Origin: Schistosoma mansoni
Lineage: Eukaryota > Platyhelminthes > Trematoda > Strigeidida > Schistosomatidae
DNA: 64,000 nucleotides
Reading direction: 5' to 3'
Assembly (NCBI RefSeq): GCF_000237925.1
Contig: NW_017386021.1
Span: forward strand, 620,001-684,000
This document shows, piece by piece, positions 11,848 to 22,200 of this stretch (the first letter of the stretch is position 1; every line of letters starts with the position of its first letter). The notes under the pieces were generated by a model. That model was not told where the DNA came from. It ran no database searches and worked only from the letters and a program-made list of their open reading frames with translations. The position numbers and the translations under genes are program-made.

Positions 11848-13926
11848 TTACTTTCGCCTGTTACTCCCAATGGAGCATAGGCCGCTGACCAGCATTCTCC
11901 AACCCATTCTGTCCTGGGCCTTCTTTTCTAGTTCTATCCAGTTCTTGTTCATTCTTCTCATGTCTGTCTCTATTTCTCGGCGTAATGTGTTCTTTGGTCT
12001 TCCTCTTCTCCTTTGACCTTCAGGATTCCATGTGAGGGCTTGTCTTGTGACACAATTGGGTGATTTCCTCAAAGTGTGCCCAATCCACTTCCAGCGCTTC
12101 CTCCTGATTTCTTCCTCCGCTGGAATCTGGTTTGTTGTCTCCCACAGTAACTTGTTGCTGATAGTGTCTGGCCATCGGATCCGAAGTATCTTGCGTAGAC
12201 AACTGTTAATAAACACTTGTATCTTTTGGATAATGGCTTTCGTAGTTCTCCACGTCTCCGCCCCATACAGAAGAACTGTCTTGACATTTGTATTGAAAAT
12301 TCTAACCTTGGTGTTGGTTGACAATTGTTTCGGGCTCCAGATGTTTTTCAGTCGTAAGTATGCTGCTCTTGCTTTGCCGATCCGCGCCCTCACATCTGCA
12401 TCTGATCCACCGTGTTCATCAATGATGCTGCCCAGATATGTAAAGGTTTCCACATCCTCCAAAGCTTCTCCGTCAAGTGTAATTTGATTGGTGCATAATG
12501 TATTGTATCGGAGAGTCTTGCTTTTCCCTTTGTTTATATTGAGACCTACTGCTGCTGAGGCTGCTGCTACACTGGTCGTTTTCTCCTGCATTTGTTGTTG
12601 CGTTTGTGATAGAAGAGCCAGATCATCCGCGAAGTCTAAATCGTCAAGCTGCATCCTGCCTGTCCACTGTATCCCGTGCATTCCTCCAGATGTTGACGTC
12701 TTCATGATCCAGTCGATCACCAGGAGAAAGAGAATGGGTGAGAGTAAGCAACCTTGCCTAACACCGGTCTTTACTTCAAACGAGTCGGTGAGTTGTCCTC
12801 CGTGGACGATTTGACAGTTTAGTCCATCATAGGAGTTCCGTATGATATTGACTATCTTCTCAGGCACGCCGTAGTGTCGAAGAAGCCTCCATAGTGTCGT
12901 CCTGTCCACGCTATCAAATGCCTTCTCGTAGTCGATGAAGTTGATGTAGAGTGATGAATTCCATTCGATTGATTGTTCCACAATGATACGTAGAGTTGCG
13001 ATTTGATCTGTGCACGATCTATCCTTACGAAATCCAGCTTGTTGATCTCGAAGTTGGGCGTCCACGGAATCCTTCATCCTGTTTAACAATACTCTGTTGA
13101 AGACTTTTCCTGGTATTGAGAGGAGAGTGATGCCCCTGTAGTTGTCGCACTTGCTAAGATCGCCTTTCTTTGGTATCTTGATCAGATGTCCTTTTTTCCA
13201 GTCTGTTGGTACTTGTTCTTCGTCCCAAATCTTACTGAAGAGGATGTGGAGTATCTTGGCAGTTGCTGCCACATTTGCTTTCAGTGCCTCTGCCGGGATG
13301 TTGTCTGGTCCCGCTGCTTTGTCGCTCTTGATTTGTCTAATAGCCATGCTGATCTCCTCAATTGTTGGTGGGCCAATATCGATTGGGAGGTCTGTGGGTG
13401 CTGCTTCGATATTGGGTGGGTTCAGTGGAGCTGGTCGATTCAAGAGTTCTTTGAAGTGTTCTACCCACCTGTTTCGTTGTTCTTCAATGTCGGTGATTGC
13501 CTTGCCTTCCTTGCTTTTCACTGGTCTTTCTGGCTTACGGTAATTTCCAGCAAGTTTCTTGGTTGTATCATACAGTTGTCTCATGTTTCCCTCTCTTGCA
13601 GCCTTTTCCGCTGTCATCGCTAAATCTTCCACATATTTACGTTTGTCGGTTCTGATGCTCCTCTTCACTTGCTTGTTTGCCTCTGTGTATTCGGCTTGTG
13701 CCTTGGCTTTTTCCGCTCTTGTTCGGCTGATATTGATCGCTACCTTCTTGTTCCTCCTTTCTTCAATTTTATCCAGTGTACCAACAGTGATCCATTCCTT
13801 GTGATGGTGCTTCTTTTGGCCCAGAACCTCCTGACATTTTGAAACGATTGCCTCCTTGATACCTTTCCAGTTGCTCTCCATGGTGGTTCCCTCTCCATTG
13901 AGTAGATTATGAAACGCCTGGGACAT
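11848..13926 (-). CDS. LINE reverse transcriptase, RTE type
   Basis: 692 codons, uninterrupted. RT blocks in order: [17 protein letters not shown] (about residue 197), [51 protein letters not shown] (first catalytic Asp), [19 protein letters not shown] and [12 protein letters not shown] (FADD catalytic pair). The thumb [13 protein letters not shown] and the C-terminal [13 protein letters not shown] block follow. The protein copies element RNA at the target nick. The ATG is only the first Met in the surviving frame; in an intact element this would be the C-terminal half of a longer endonuclease-RT polyprotein. Confidence 0.88.
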   Translation of the reverse strand: MSQAFHNLLNGEGTTMESNWKGIKEAIVSKCQEVLGQKKHHHKEWITVGTLDKIEERRNKKVAINISRTRAEKAKAQAEYTEANKQVKRSIRTDKRKYVEDLAMTAEKAAREGNMRQLYDTTKKLAGNYRKPERPVKSKEGKAITDIEEQRNRWVEHFKELLNRPAPLNPPNIEAAPTDLPIDIGPPTIEEISMAIRQIKSDKAAGPDNIPAEALKANVAATAKILHILFSKIWDEEQVPTDWKKGHLIKIPKKGDLSKCDNYRGITLLSIPGKVFNRVLLNRMKDSVDAQLRDQQAGFRKDRSCTDQIATLRIIVEQSIEWNSSLYINFIDYEKAFDSVDRTTLWRLLRHYGVPEKIVNIIRNSYDGLNCQIVHGGQLTDSFEVKTGVRQGCLLSPILFLLVIDWIMKTSTSGGMHGIQWTGRMQLDDLDFADDLALLSQTQQQMQEKTTSVAAASAAVGLNINKGKSKTLRYNTLCTNQITLDGEALEDVETFTYLGSIIDEHGGSDADVRARIGKARAAYLRLKNIWSPKQLSTNTKVRIFNTNVKTVLLYGAETWRTTKAIIQKIQVFINSCLRKILRIRWPDTISNKLLWETTNQIPAEEEIRRKRWKWIGHTLRKSPNCVTRQALTWNPEGQRRRGRPKNTLRREIETDMRRMNKNWIELEKKAQDRMGWRMLVSGLCSIGSNRRK

Positions 13927-14015
13927 TTGCTGAGGACTATCTTTAATTTGTTGAGTTTTTCAGCATCTCGAAGAAAGGCCGTATTAGACTTTTGTGATGT
14001 TGTCCGCCCCGTTGT

Positions 14016-14863
14016 TCAATGCTTCTTAAGTTTTAATTTCGCCTTTGCGATCAGCAAGTGATGATCTGATGCTATATCAGCTCCTCTGTTGGTTCTCATA
14101 TCCTCCATCGTCCTCCTGAACATTTTGTTGATGCAGATATGGTCGATTTGATTCTGTGTAGTGTGATCCGGTGAAATCCAAGTGGCTTTGTGTATGTTTT
14201 TGTGCGGGAATATGGTGCCATCTATGACCAGTTTATTGAAGGCACATAGGTTTGCAAATCTCTCACCATTTTCGTTCCTTTCTCCCAGTCCATGTTGTCC
14301 CATGACGTCTTCGTATCCAGTGTTGTCCTTTCCAACCTTGGCATTGAAATCTCCCATCAGAATGGTCAGGTCCTTGGTTGGGCACTTCTCGATGATCGAC
14401 TGCAGCCTATCGTAGAATTGGTCTTTAGCGTCTTCATCGTAGTCGTTGGTAGGCGCATAGCATTGGATGACGTTCATTGTAATGCCCTCCTCTTTGTTTT
14501 GAAGGAGGCTTTGATGATCCTTGGTCCATGAGATTCCCAACCAATAAGTGCATTTTGTGCTTTTCTGGACAGCATCAATGCAACTCCTTGTGTATGTGGG
14601 GCATTTTCTTCTTCATGAACGGAGTATAACAGAAATTCTCCTGAAGACAGTCGTTGTTGTCCAACCTGCGTCCAATGTGTTTCACTTATCCCAAGAACCT
14701 CCAGGTTGTATTTTCTCATTTCTGCAGCAATTTGGAAGACTCTTCCGGTCTCCCACATTATCCGGACATTCCATGTACCTATAAAAATTGTCGCTCTGGT
14801 TGTAAGAAGGTGCATCGGCCTCATGACTTCCGAAGGAACTCGGCTTTTATCATGAGACGTCAT
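14016..14863 (-). pseudogene. LINE AP-like endonuclease, frameshifted
   Basis: The first part (14863-about 14490) has TWNVRIMWETGR and LEVLGISETHWTQ. The second frame (about 14500-14016) has VIQCYAPTND, ILMGDFNAKVG and the terminal SDHHLLIAKAKLKLKK. These are the Asn, Glu, Asp and His catalytic blocks of the exonuclease-endonuclease-phosphatase fold. The frame changes near 14500, so no complete enzyme is made. Confidence 0.8.
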
Positions 14864-15047
14864 AATTATTCCTTCTACTCCCAGAGCAGAGTTTGAATGG
14901 TTTGAATGATTTTTTCTGGTTAGCGTTTTTTTAGCGAGTTGATTTTCTACGGGATGGGGTCGCTAACCCCATGCCCAACCCTCCTCCTTTACCCGGGCTT
15001 GGGACCGGCAGTAACCCATAGAACCCATAGAACAGTAACATAGAACT

Positions 15048-16915
15048 AACCGACTGATATTATAGATAAGAGTTATATGCAAAAATCATATAAGACCATA
15101 ACAGAAATTACTGTACGTACCTAAGTTATTACACGTTTAGTTTTAATTACTAATTATTTCAAGATATCCTTAATAATAAGATAATGACAAGGATTTTCTC
15201 TCCAATCTCCTTCTTAACAAAAGAAGTAAACTGATACAATAAGGCTGAATAGCTATTCACTGAGGTGAACAATTCTGTGTACACAACATATGAAGGCGTG
15301 TTGTGTACATATGCAGTAAAATCAAGTGTAATTTAAGTAAGATCATGAATTAATAGGATCATTCAAATCAAACTTTACACTAAATAGTTGAAATGTGAAT
15401 AATACATATAAATGTCAAGTGAATCCAGTGATTATCTATCAGCAACTCTTTATTTTATCCCAGACAACTAGTTCAATTCATTTATGGTCTGACATACAAG
15501 TTAGTTTTAGTATTGAATTGAAGACATTAGAAGATATGCAGTGACTTGAACATGAATAAATAGTATTTTTCTGATGGTAAAAATTTAGTCTTACAGCCTA
15601 TAAATATAAATAATTACTTTATACAAGTTCTACCATACTTAGTTTAAAGCCATCAGTTTCTTTTATATAAAATGAAGCTATTTGAACAAGGTTCACCTCA
15701 ATAATAGTATTTGTATTTTGTTGGTTTTCTAAATCCATCGTGATGGTATCTTACCATATTATAAATAACCCGTGAAAATGTAATTTATTTTAAATAAATC
15801 ATAGCGTGGTACTGTTTACTTGGAAGATCATATGATTAAACAAAATTCAACAAAACACAGATGTAAAATAAATACAACAAAACAATGATAGCACTTCAAT
15901 TTGTATGAACTAAAATGACCGATAATCACTGGCATAGTGTTGTCTAGATCTTATCGGTAACTGAATTCTGTTGATCAATTTGTTGTCTAGGGATTTTAAT
16001 GCATTATATATTTTGAAGGAGAATTTTAGTCAACAGCGAAGAGTATACAGTAGGATATTTGTTTAATATCCAGTTACTGAATAATATACAATCTCAATGA
16101 CGGTTAATCAATTTCCGAATAATCTATGGATAAGATTATGCTGTAAACATTGAGAGGCAATTGTTTGGATTAGTGACAGCTAAATATAATTCTTGATCAG
16201 TGCTATAAGTAGGAAACAAGGGTGTATGGAAAGTTTCTTTCGCGCTGCCACCAATAACTCAGGTATTAACGTATACAATTTATTCGAAGCACAGTTGAAT
16301 CTATTTGTTTTGATCGGGTTTTGAATATATATGTATCGTACCGATTTCTCCACTCTAAATGACGCAGTAATCCGAGTAGTTCCGCGTTAAGTACCTCAAA
16401 TACTATTGGTTAGTGACGAAGTGAGAGTAAAATATGATTGTTCATTGAGCGGAGACAAATAGACAGCCTACTGACCGTATATATGAGATTTCCTTTCCTC
16501 TCATCGATTTTTACTCCGGACTCACTGAGAGTGAGTGACTGCTTGTAATTGTATTGAATAAAGTATTATCTAGTCTATGCCCTGGTTCCTTATCATGGGT
16601 CATATATCCTGGATGATATAACGTGACTAGTCTTATAATCGTATTACCGTAGTATACCTGAGAGAGAAGTATACTATTAACCAACCGTAACATCAGACAT
16701 ATATTTACAAGATTGTTATGTAAATGAAAATTACGCAAATAATTTTTCTATTGCGCGACAAGTAGTAAACACTTAATATTTTTTCTACTAGAGTTGAGTA
16801 GTTTAGTAATTTGGCATATATTTATGGATTTCGCTTTGTAAAGGTGAACAGAAATAATAACCTACTTGAACTGATTGTGGTGATAATCTCGACCTAGTGA
16901 TTGTTGGGAAGTCGG
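15048..16915. other. Intergenic, nothing recognised
   Basis: AT-rich, with no coding frame I can support. The minus frame at 16511-16738 has no domain or splice context. Confidence 0.35.
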
Positions 16916-16917
16916 AT

Positions 16918-17015
16918 AATTAAACCAGAAACGGCCGTCTAGTGCTTCAAGGTTTTCAATTGATTCATGATTTCAACCATGAAAATACTGAAATATCCAC
17001 AAAACCCCTTCTGAT
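16918..17015 (+). repeat. Sm-alpha-like SINE, 3' fragment
   Basis: It has the SINE body from acggccgtctagtgcttcaa to aaatatccacaaaacccc. Its 3' end is nearly identical to that of the copy at 17200-17412, about 404 bases downstream, including the following ttctgat. Confidence 0.65.
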
Positions 17016-17199
17016 CTGTAATCATATGCTCACTAGTGACTGACTGTAAGGGATGTTTCCTTGAGTTTTAGTGGGAAGCAGTGACCAGTGGAGTTCTACC
17101 AAGTCTGTTGTAGAGATATCAACTCACTGAAGGCAATTGGTGAACGGTCGCTCGAACATCGTGAGTTGGTTGAAGTTAAACATTAACACCGCTGGATGC

Positions 17200-17412
17200 C
17201 GGCTCAGTGGTCTATCGGTTAAGTGCTCTGGCACGAGACTGGTAGGTTCCGGGTTCGAATCTCGCGAGTGCGGGATCGTGGATGCGCACTGCTGAGGAGT
17301 CCCATAATAGGACGAAACGGTCGTCCAGTGCTTCCAGGTTTTCGATGGTGGTCTAGCTTCAATTGACTCATGATTTCAACCATGAAAATACTGAAATATC
17401 CACAAAACCCCT
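17200..17412 (+). repeat. Sm-alpha-like tRNA-derived SINE, best copy
   Basis: The head resembles a tRNA gene: A-box-like tggtctatcggttaag (17209-17224) and B box GGGTTCGAATC (17251-17261), the internal pol III promoter. The SINE body then follows: atgcgcactgctgagga, aataggacgaaacggtcgtc, cagtgcttccaggtttt, ending ccacaaaacccc. It is not a functional tRNA because the cloverleaf is not closed by a matching acceptor stem. Confidence 0.8.
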
Positions 17413-17542
17413 TCTGATTTATAAACCAGAATAGTTACAAGACATAATAGTGGCTTATTAGAAGTTGTGGAAAATAACTGAAAGTGATTAGAAAGGAAAA
17501 AAGATGAGAGATTATAGAGTATAAAACGAGAAGTTAAGACTA

Positions 17543-18335
17543 TGATAGAATGAGGGGTTGGACGTACCTTTTTCGTACACAAAAGTTACGCTTAGATTAG
17601 TGGATATTTCAGGCATCTGCTGTACAGCTTTTAAATTGTATTCCTTCTTAACCAAACCAAAAGTGAGAAATTCTGGCTTAAACGGCTACTAATCAAATGC
17701 AGAATGGAGAAAGCAATACGAAATCCAGCCAAATAGAACGTTTTTCTGAGGGATCTTGAAAGTTTATTATTTTTATAGAATTTCTGCTTGCATATGTCCT
17801 TTAAACTAAATGTTCAAATAGAGGATCTTCAATATTGCTATAGACAATTTTTACGTTGTTTTGGCTTCACATTTTTCTCATTAAATCTAATCTAGATGGT
17901 TTTCAATTGTTGGTCAGTACCTGCCGTAGTTTGTCAAGTTTGATATTGATAGTGTCATTGCTACTTGTTCATCTAACCCTCATGAGCACAAAATGGAGCA
18001 AGTTTCGTATTTGTGTAAAGAACAGGCTTCCGCTTTAGGTCAAATTAGTATGGATGTATCAGTTTAATCGTTCGAGTGGAGCAGGTCATATAGGCCACAC
18101 AAAAAAACTTTCAAAGCACATCTCTGAACATTATTCTGACCGGCTGTCTAAAGGACTATAAAGCTCTATCCTAGAACACTTATTTAATGCTGGTCATTCA
18201 GATTTACCAAAATCAATCATACAGTCAGAAGTAATACAAATTAAAAGCTTCTGTACAACACAGGCCTGAAATATTCACTAATCCAAGCGTAACCTTTGTG
18301 TACTAAAAGGTACATCCTACCCCTCATTTTGTTAG
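17543..18335 (+). mobile_element. Penelope-like element fragment with inverted terminal arms
   Basis: Arm 17543-17641 is the reverse complement, with modest divergence, of arm 18233-18335 (shared blocks: cctgaaatat, ccactaat, aagcgtaac, ttttgtgtac, cccctcatt). Between the arms, 18020-18240 encodes a decayed GIY-YIG-type domain (SGAGHIGHTKKLSKHISEH, then SSILEHLFNAGHS), the endonuclease tail of Penelope-like retroelements. The RT is not visible. Inverted partial copies at the ends are typical of this class. One or two in-frame stops show it is decayed. Confidence 0.65.
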
Positions 18336-18339
18336 ACTA

Positions 18340-19028
18340 CTAATTTTAAAAAATTAATTAACTATACAGTTTGTGTAATACAAAATCAAGTCACGTTTGT
18401 TCCAGGCACTAAAGCTGATTACGACTGGCCTGACTAATATTACTTTAATTAGAGCATTAAAAATATATAAACTTGTTAATTAATCATATAAGTTTATTTA
18501 TGATTCAATTGTTATTGCAATGAAATTCCTAACAAAGATAAATATAATAATAAGAGATCAGTTTATATGTCAAATCATGTATATGTATATTATTCACATA
18601 AAGATTGCCGACTAGAATAAGCAATTAATAAATGATGAGAATGTTCATGATTGAAATGCGCATTGACTACTGGAACGAAATAAAACGCCCAACGATATAA
18701 TGTATTTCATTTAGGTGTGAAACATAAGAAGAAAACATAATGTTTTACTTTTTCATTATAATAGCTAAAGTATATATCGTTTTGACAAGAAATAAGGACA
18801 ATAAAGAACAAATGAATATGATTCAGTATGAAGCAAAATAGTGTTGGGTTCGAACTGAGACAATAAATAACAAACATATGATTTGGATTTTTTTTTTAAA
18901 AAAGAAAAAGAACAAAGTTGACTAAGTTAAAACGAGTAAGAGAAAAAAATATTTGTTCAGGGTAAGTATTGATCGAAAAAGAAATGCACAATCATTTGAC
19001 CTAATAGTAATTAATGTATATCATATTT
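18340..19028. other. Spacer and presumed 3' UTR of the stomatin-like gene
   Basis: AT-rich, no coding frame. It should contain the 3' UTR, but no unambiguous poly(A) hexamer is close to the stop codon. Confidence 0.4.
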
Positions 19029-19228
19029 TCAAATTGGAGGGAGATAAAGTAAATGACGCATTTTCGATAACACTGATAATGAACCGGTCATGAAAGCTTT
19101 ATCAGATTTTATTGCGTTTAATACATCTAAACGACCTTCTACCACATCGGTTAAATCGTCAATATGTATGAAAAGTGTAACATTTGCTGGTTGTTTATCA
19201 ACTGGTAGACAACCTGAACCAACAGTCC
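19029..19228 (-). CDS. Stomatin-like gene, terminal exon (SCP2-like C terminus)
   Basis: 200 nt after acceptor tttcaaacag, completing a split GGG codon. It encodes [39 protein letters not shown] and [18 protein letters not shown], then stop. It aligns with the lipid-binding SCP2 half-fold (DVTxxxSDxDLxxLxxGKLxPxKAFMxGKLKxxG), shortened at the end. Confidence 0.87.
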
Positions 19229-22200
19229 CTGTTTGAAACAACAGATTATTTCAAGAAAAAGAGAAAGGAAATTAACAAAACGAGAATATAACAAAGAAAT
19301 ATTTATTACGAAATAACTTAAGATGATATTTGTAAGATTATCCGCAATCTGTTCAGTGAATATGCGAATTCAGATCATAAAAAGACTTTTTTTTTTTACA
19401 AAATTTCGGCCGACAATAATTCTACTTATTTGTATTGGTTGTCTAAATCTTCACATTATGCAATTTACGAGTGCAATTGACCAGTCTTTTATTGGCATAT
19501 TCACATATTGTGTGGATTGCCTCGATATTGCCATTAATTCACAAGCATTACAATTTTATTATCTTTCAATTATTGCCTGCTTGTAGCAATTTTACTACCT
19601 GCGTTTTCATCGTACAAAACATGTCAGACATCTTATATTTAAGCTGTTTCATTGCTTGATTTTTGTATCCGCGTTATTATACTGGGTTTTGAGAACAACG
19701 TGAAGTCGCAAAGGGCTATAACGTAGTCTAGTATAGGTCTAAGGCGATGGGAGATTGACTACATTTACACACAGCCTCATAGTAAAGTAGCGAATGTCAC
19801 TGAGTAGACCACAGGAACCATTTGCTGTATTTTTTTACCAGTGTAAAATAAAACATTTTTCCAAATTATTCGTCAATATGGATGGTGGTTATTAGTGTAA
19901 TCCAGGTAGCAAAGGATGCACATATGCTGAAAAGAGAATGACTAATTGAAGTTCTAAACATCAGTAGAAAGATCCAAACAATCAATACAAATGAATTATT
20001 CATTATTAAGTTGGGTGGATAAGTGACTATTAATTAATGAAAAAAGACTATCCTTGAAGGCAGCAACCTTCATTTATCACCTTAAAAGTGTAAAGAATTC
20101 CATAGAGAAAGTCTCCGACTGGAAGAAATTTAATAACTTAGCTTACCAGGAATTGAATTGGTAGCTTAACGGTTAGGGAGTTCAACTTTCACGGATTTGA
20201 GTTCAGCTCCGATTACATCGGTTTGGATAGAGCGGTTGTATCGCTAACCAGCCACCGCTCAAAATCCCAAGAACACACGAATCAGTAGTTGACAAATGAA
20301 TTACATCAATACCGATAAGTTGAAAGTAATTTCATTTTAGAAAATAAATATGTATCAACGTTTAGTTAAAAAGATGATTTAAGCTGTTATTTTCTGATTC
20401 AAAAGAGAAAAGCACTTTTTTGACTGGTTAGTTTAAATACATCATTAGGTTTATATTCCTTTTTAATACACCTCATTCGATTATAGCAAAGTGGAAAGAA
20501 AATTGGGAGGGAACATGGTACAAACGAATAACTTGAACAGAAAAGATACTCTAGTGGAAACACTAAAGTTCACACAGAATTTAAGTAAGACTTTTCTAGT
20601 ATTTTCCCGATTCTCTAAATAGCTCTGATTCGTTGAAAATAGATGAGTTAGCATATCCCGTTTTGAGTCTTACCAGAGCACGAAAAGCTAGGGTTCTATC
20701 CTGTTAACGTACAACTGGTACTGTATAGTTCCACTACTTGCTTTAAGTTTAAACACAAAATTCTTACTAACTACACTTTTACCCAAGTCACACATTTTAT
20801 GTTTAGGTAAACAATATCAACTCAAGATACATAATTGCAAATCATGACCGAAATCACTTGCATAAAAAAAGGAATAAACAGAAACATACCAGTACTAGCA
20901 TCCAAATAAAGTAGAATAAAATTTTGATTTTCCACTGAATTCAATGATGGTAAATGATCTTTGACAAATCTATTCTCCATTGATATAACTAATTGCAATG
21001 ATGAACATTCAAGAGCTTGACAAGCAATATCACTATTAAGCAGACCTTGAGCACGTGTTATTGCTTTCGACAAAGCAGGGTAATTATGTGAAATACGTAA
21101 TTGTGACAGAGCATTTAACGACTTAAAACTATACTGTTTTTGTACTTTATTTATTAGTGGTGTAGTTTCAACCGAACTAGATTCATTAGTTATTGTGGTA
21201 GTTGTTATTTTTGGGTCTGGTATTATGTTGGTGGTATCACATGACAATGAGGTTGATTTAGTTTGTTCGGAACCACTAGACAAATTGATTATTTGTTGTT
21301 CTACTGTGGATTGACTAGTAGGTGGTTTTATTAGCGGTTTATCTCCTCGACTATTCAGCAATACACATGATAATTGATGCAAATGTTTAGTAACCAGTTC
21401 AATATTTGACTTGGAATTATGAGATGGTGGCGGACGGAGTAGAACTAAACCATCACTGAAAACAATGAATAATAGTAGAAACCAAAGTATAAAACAGAAG
21501 ACCGTTACTTTAAATAAGTAATAAGAATTGTTTACTAAAAAATAATTTAGTGATCTGTAATATTGTTTGAGAAAAAAACCAATCAAAAGAACATTAGAAT
21601 ACAAACAAGTAAATAGGACTGATGAGTGGTTGGTAGATACTGCTGAGTCTCGTGGTTTACATCATGAACCAATCATAGTTTTAAAAAAGACCATTGAAAA
21701 CTAAGAAGCACATGGATCCTCACAAGTAGGCACTGATGATATTGCCAAGAATTGAATTCCGGACTTAGGTGTCACAGTCAGTACTTACTCCTTAGATTAC
21801 TGACTTAAGATTTAACGATTTTTATATCTCCAATTTTAATCAATTCGAAGAGTCAAGCAACTAACTTCCAATGCCATTGGTGGATAACTGCCTAGCATCC
21901 AACAGAATTAAACTCCGCTGGTTTGATTTATAACTAGAACTACAGGAAAGACCTTCCAAAAGGACCACTAGTAATATATCACGATCATGCGTAATATATT
22001 GTACAATCACTTAAAAGAGGTGATTTGCTGAGTTTTTATTATTAGTATCGTTGAAGTTGTGTGAAGCAAAGAAAAATTTAACTTTTTTTCGGGGGGGGGG
22101 GTAGAAATCCAGTTCAAATATTTCGACAATTAATTTACAACTGTTGTGTCTATTTGACATGGTTCGTTCAGAACATTTTAAAATATTTTCTAAAAAATCC

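Larger units (their letters stand above)
11845..15036 (-). mobile_element. Near full-length RTE LINE (SR2-like) with 11-bp target-site duplication
   Basis: The 3192-base element is bounded by AACATAGAACT at 11834-11844 and 15037-15047. Reading on the minus strand: a 5' region with a short duplication at its very start, an AP-type endonuclease (14863-14016), then a reverse transcriptase (13926-11848), and a short 3' end with tandem GTAA units. The domain order and length fit the RTE clade, such as SR2 of schistosomes. The RT frame is open for 692 codons. The endonuclease is split over two frames with the shift near 14500, and a stop near 14016 separates it from the RT frame, so this copy is probably not active. 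It lies between the 3' ends of the Maf-like and stomatin-like genes. Confidence 0.9.

Noticed and set aside
12032-14896. Plus-strand frames over the RTE LINE
   Set aside because: Antisense shadows of the reverse transcriptase and endonuclease on the minus strand.
17251-17261. tRNA gene
   Set aside because: The B box is excellent, but the sequence continues into the SINE body and lacks a proper acceptor stem, so it is a SINE head.
22090-22102. G-run as a possible quadruplex
   Set aside because: A single homopolymer run of about eleven G; likely a mononucleotide microsatellite like the C-runs at 8651 and 48877.
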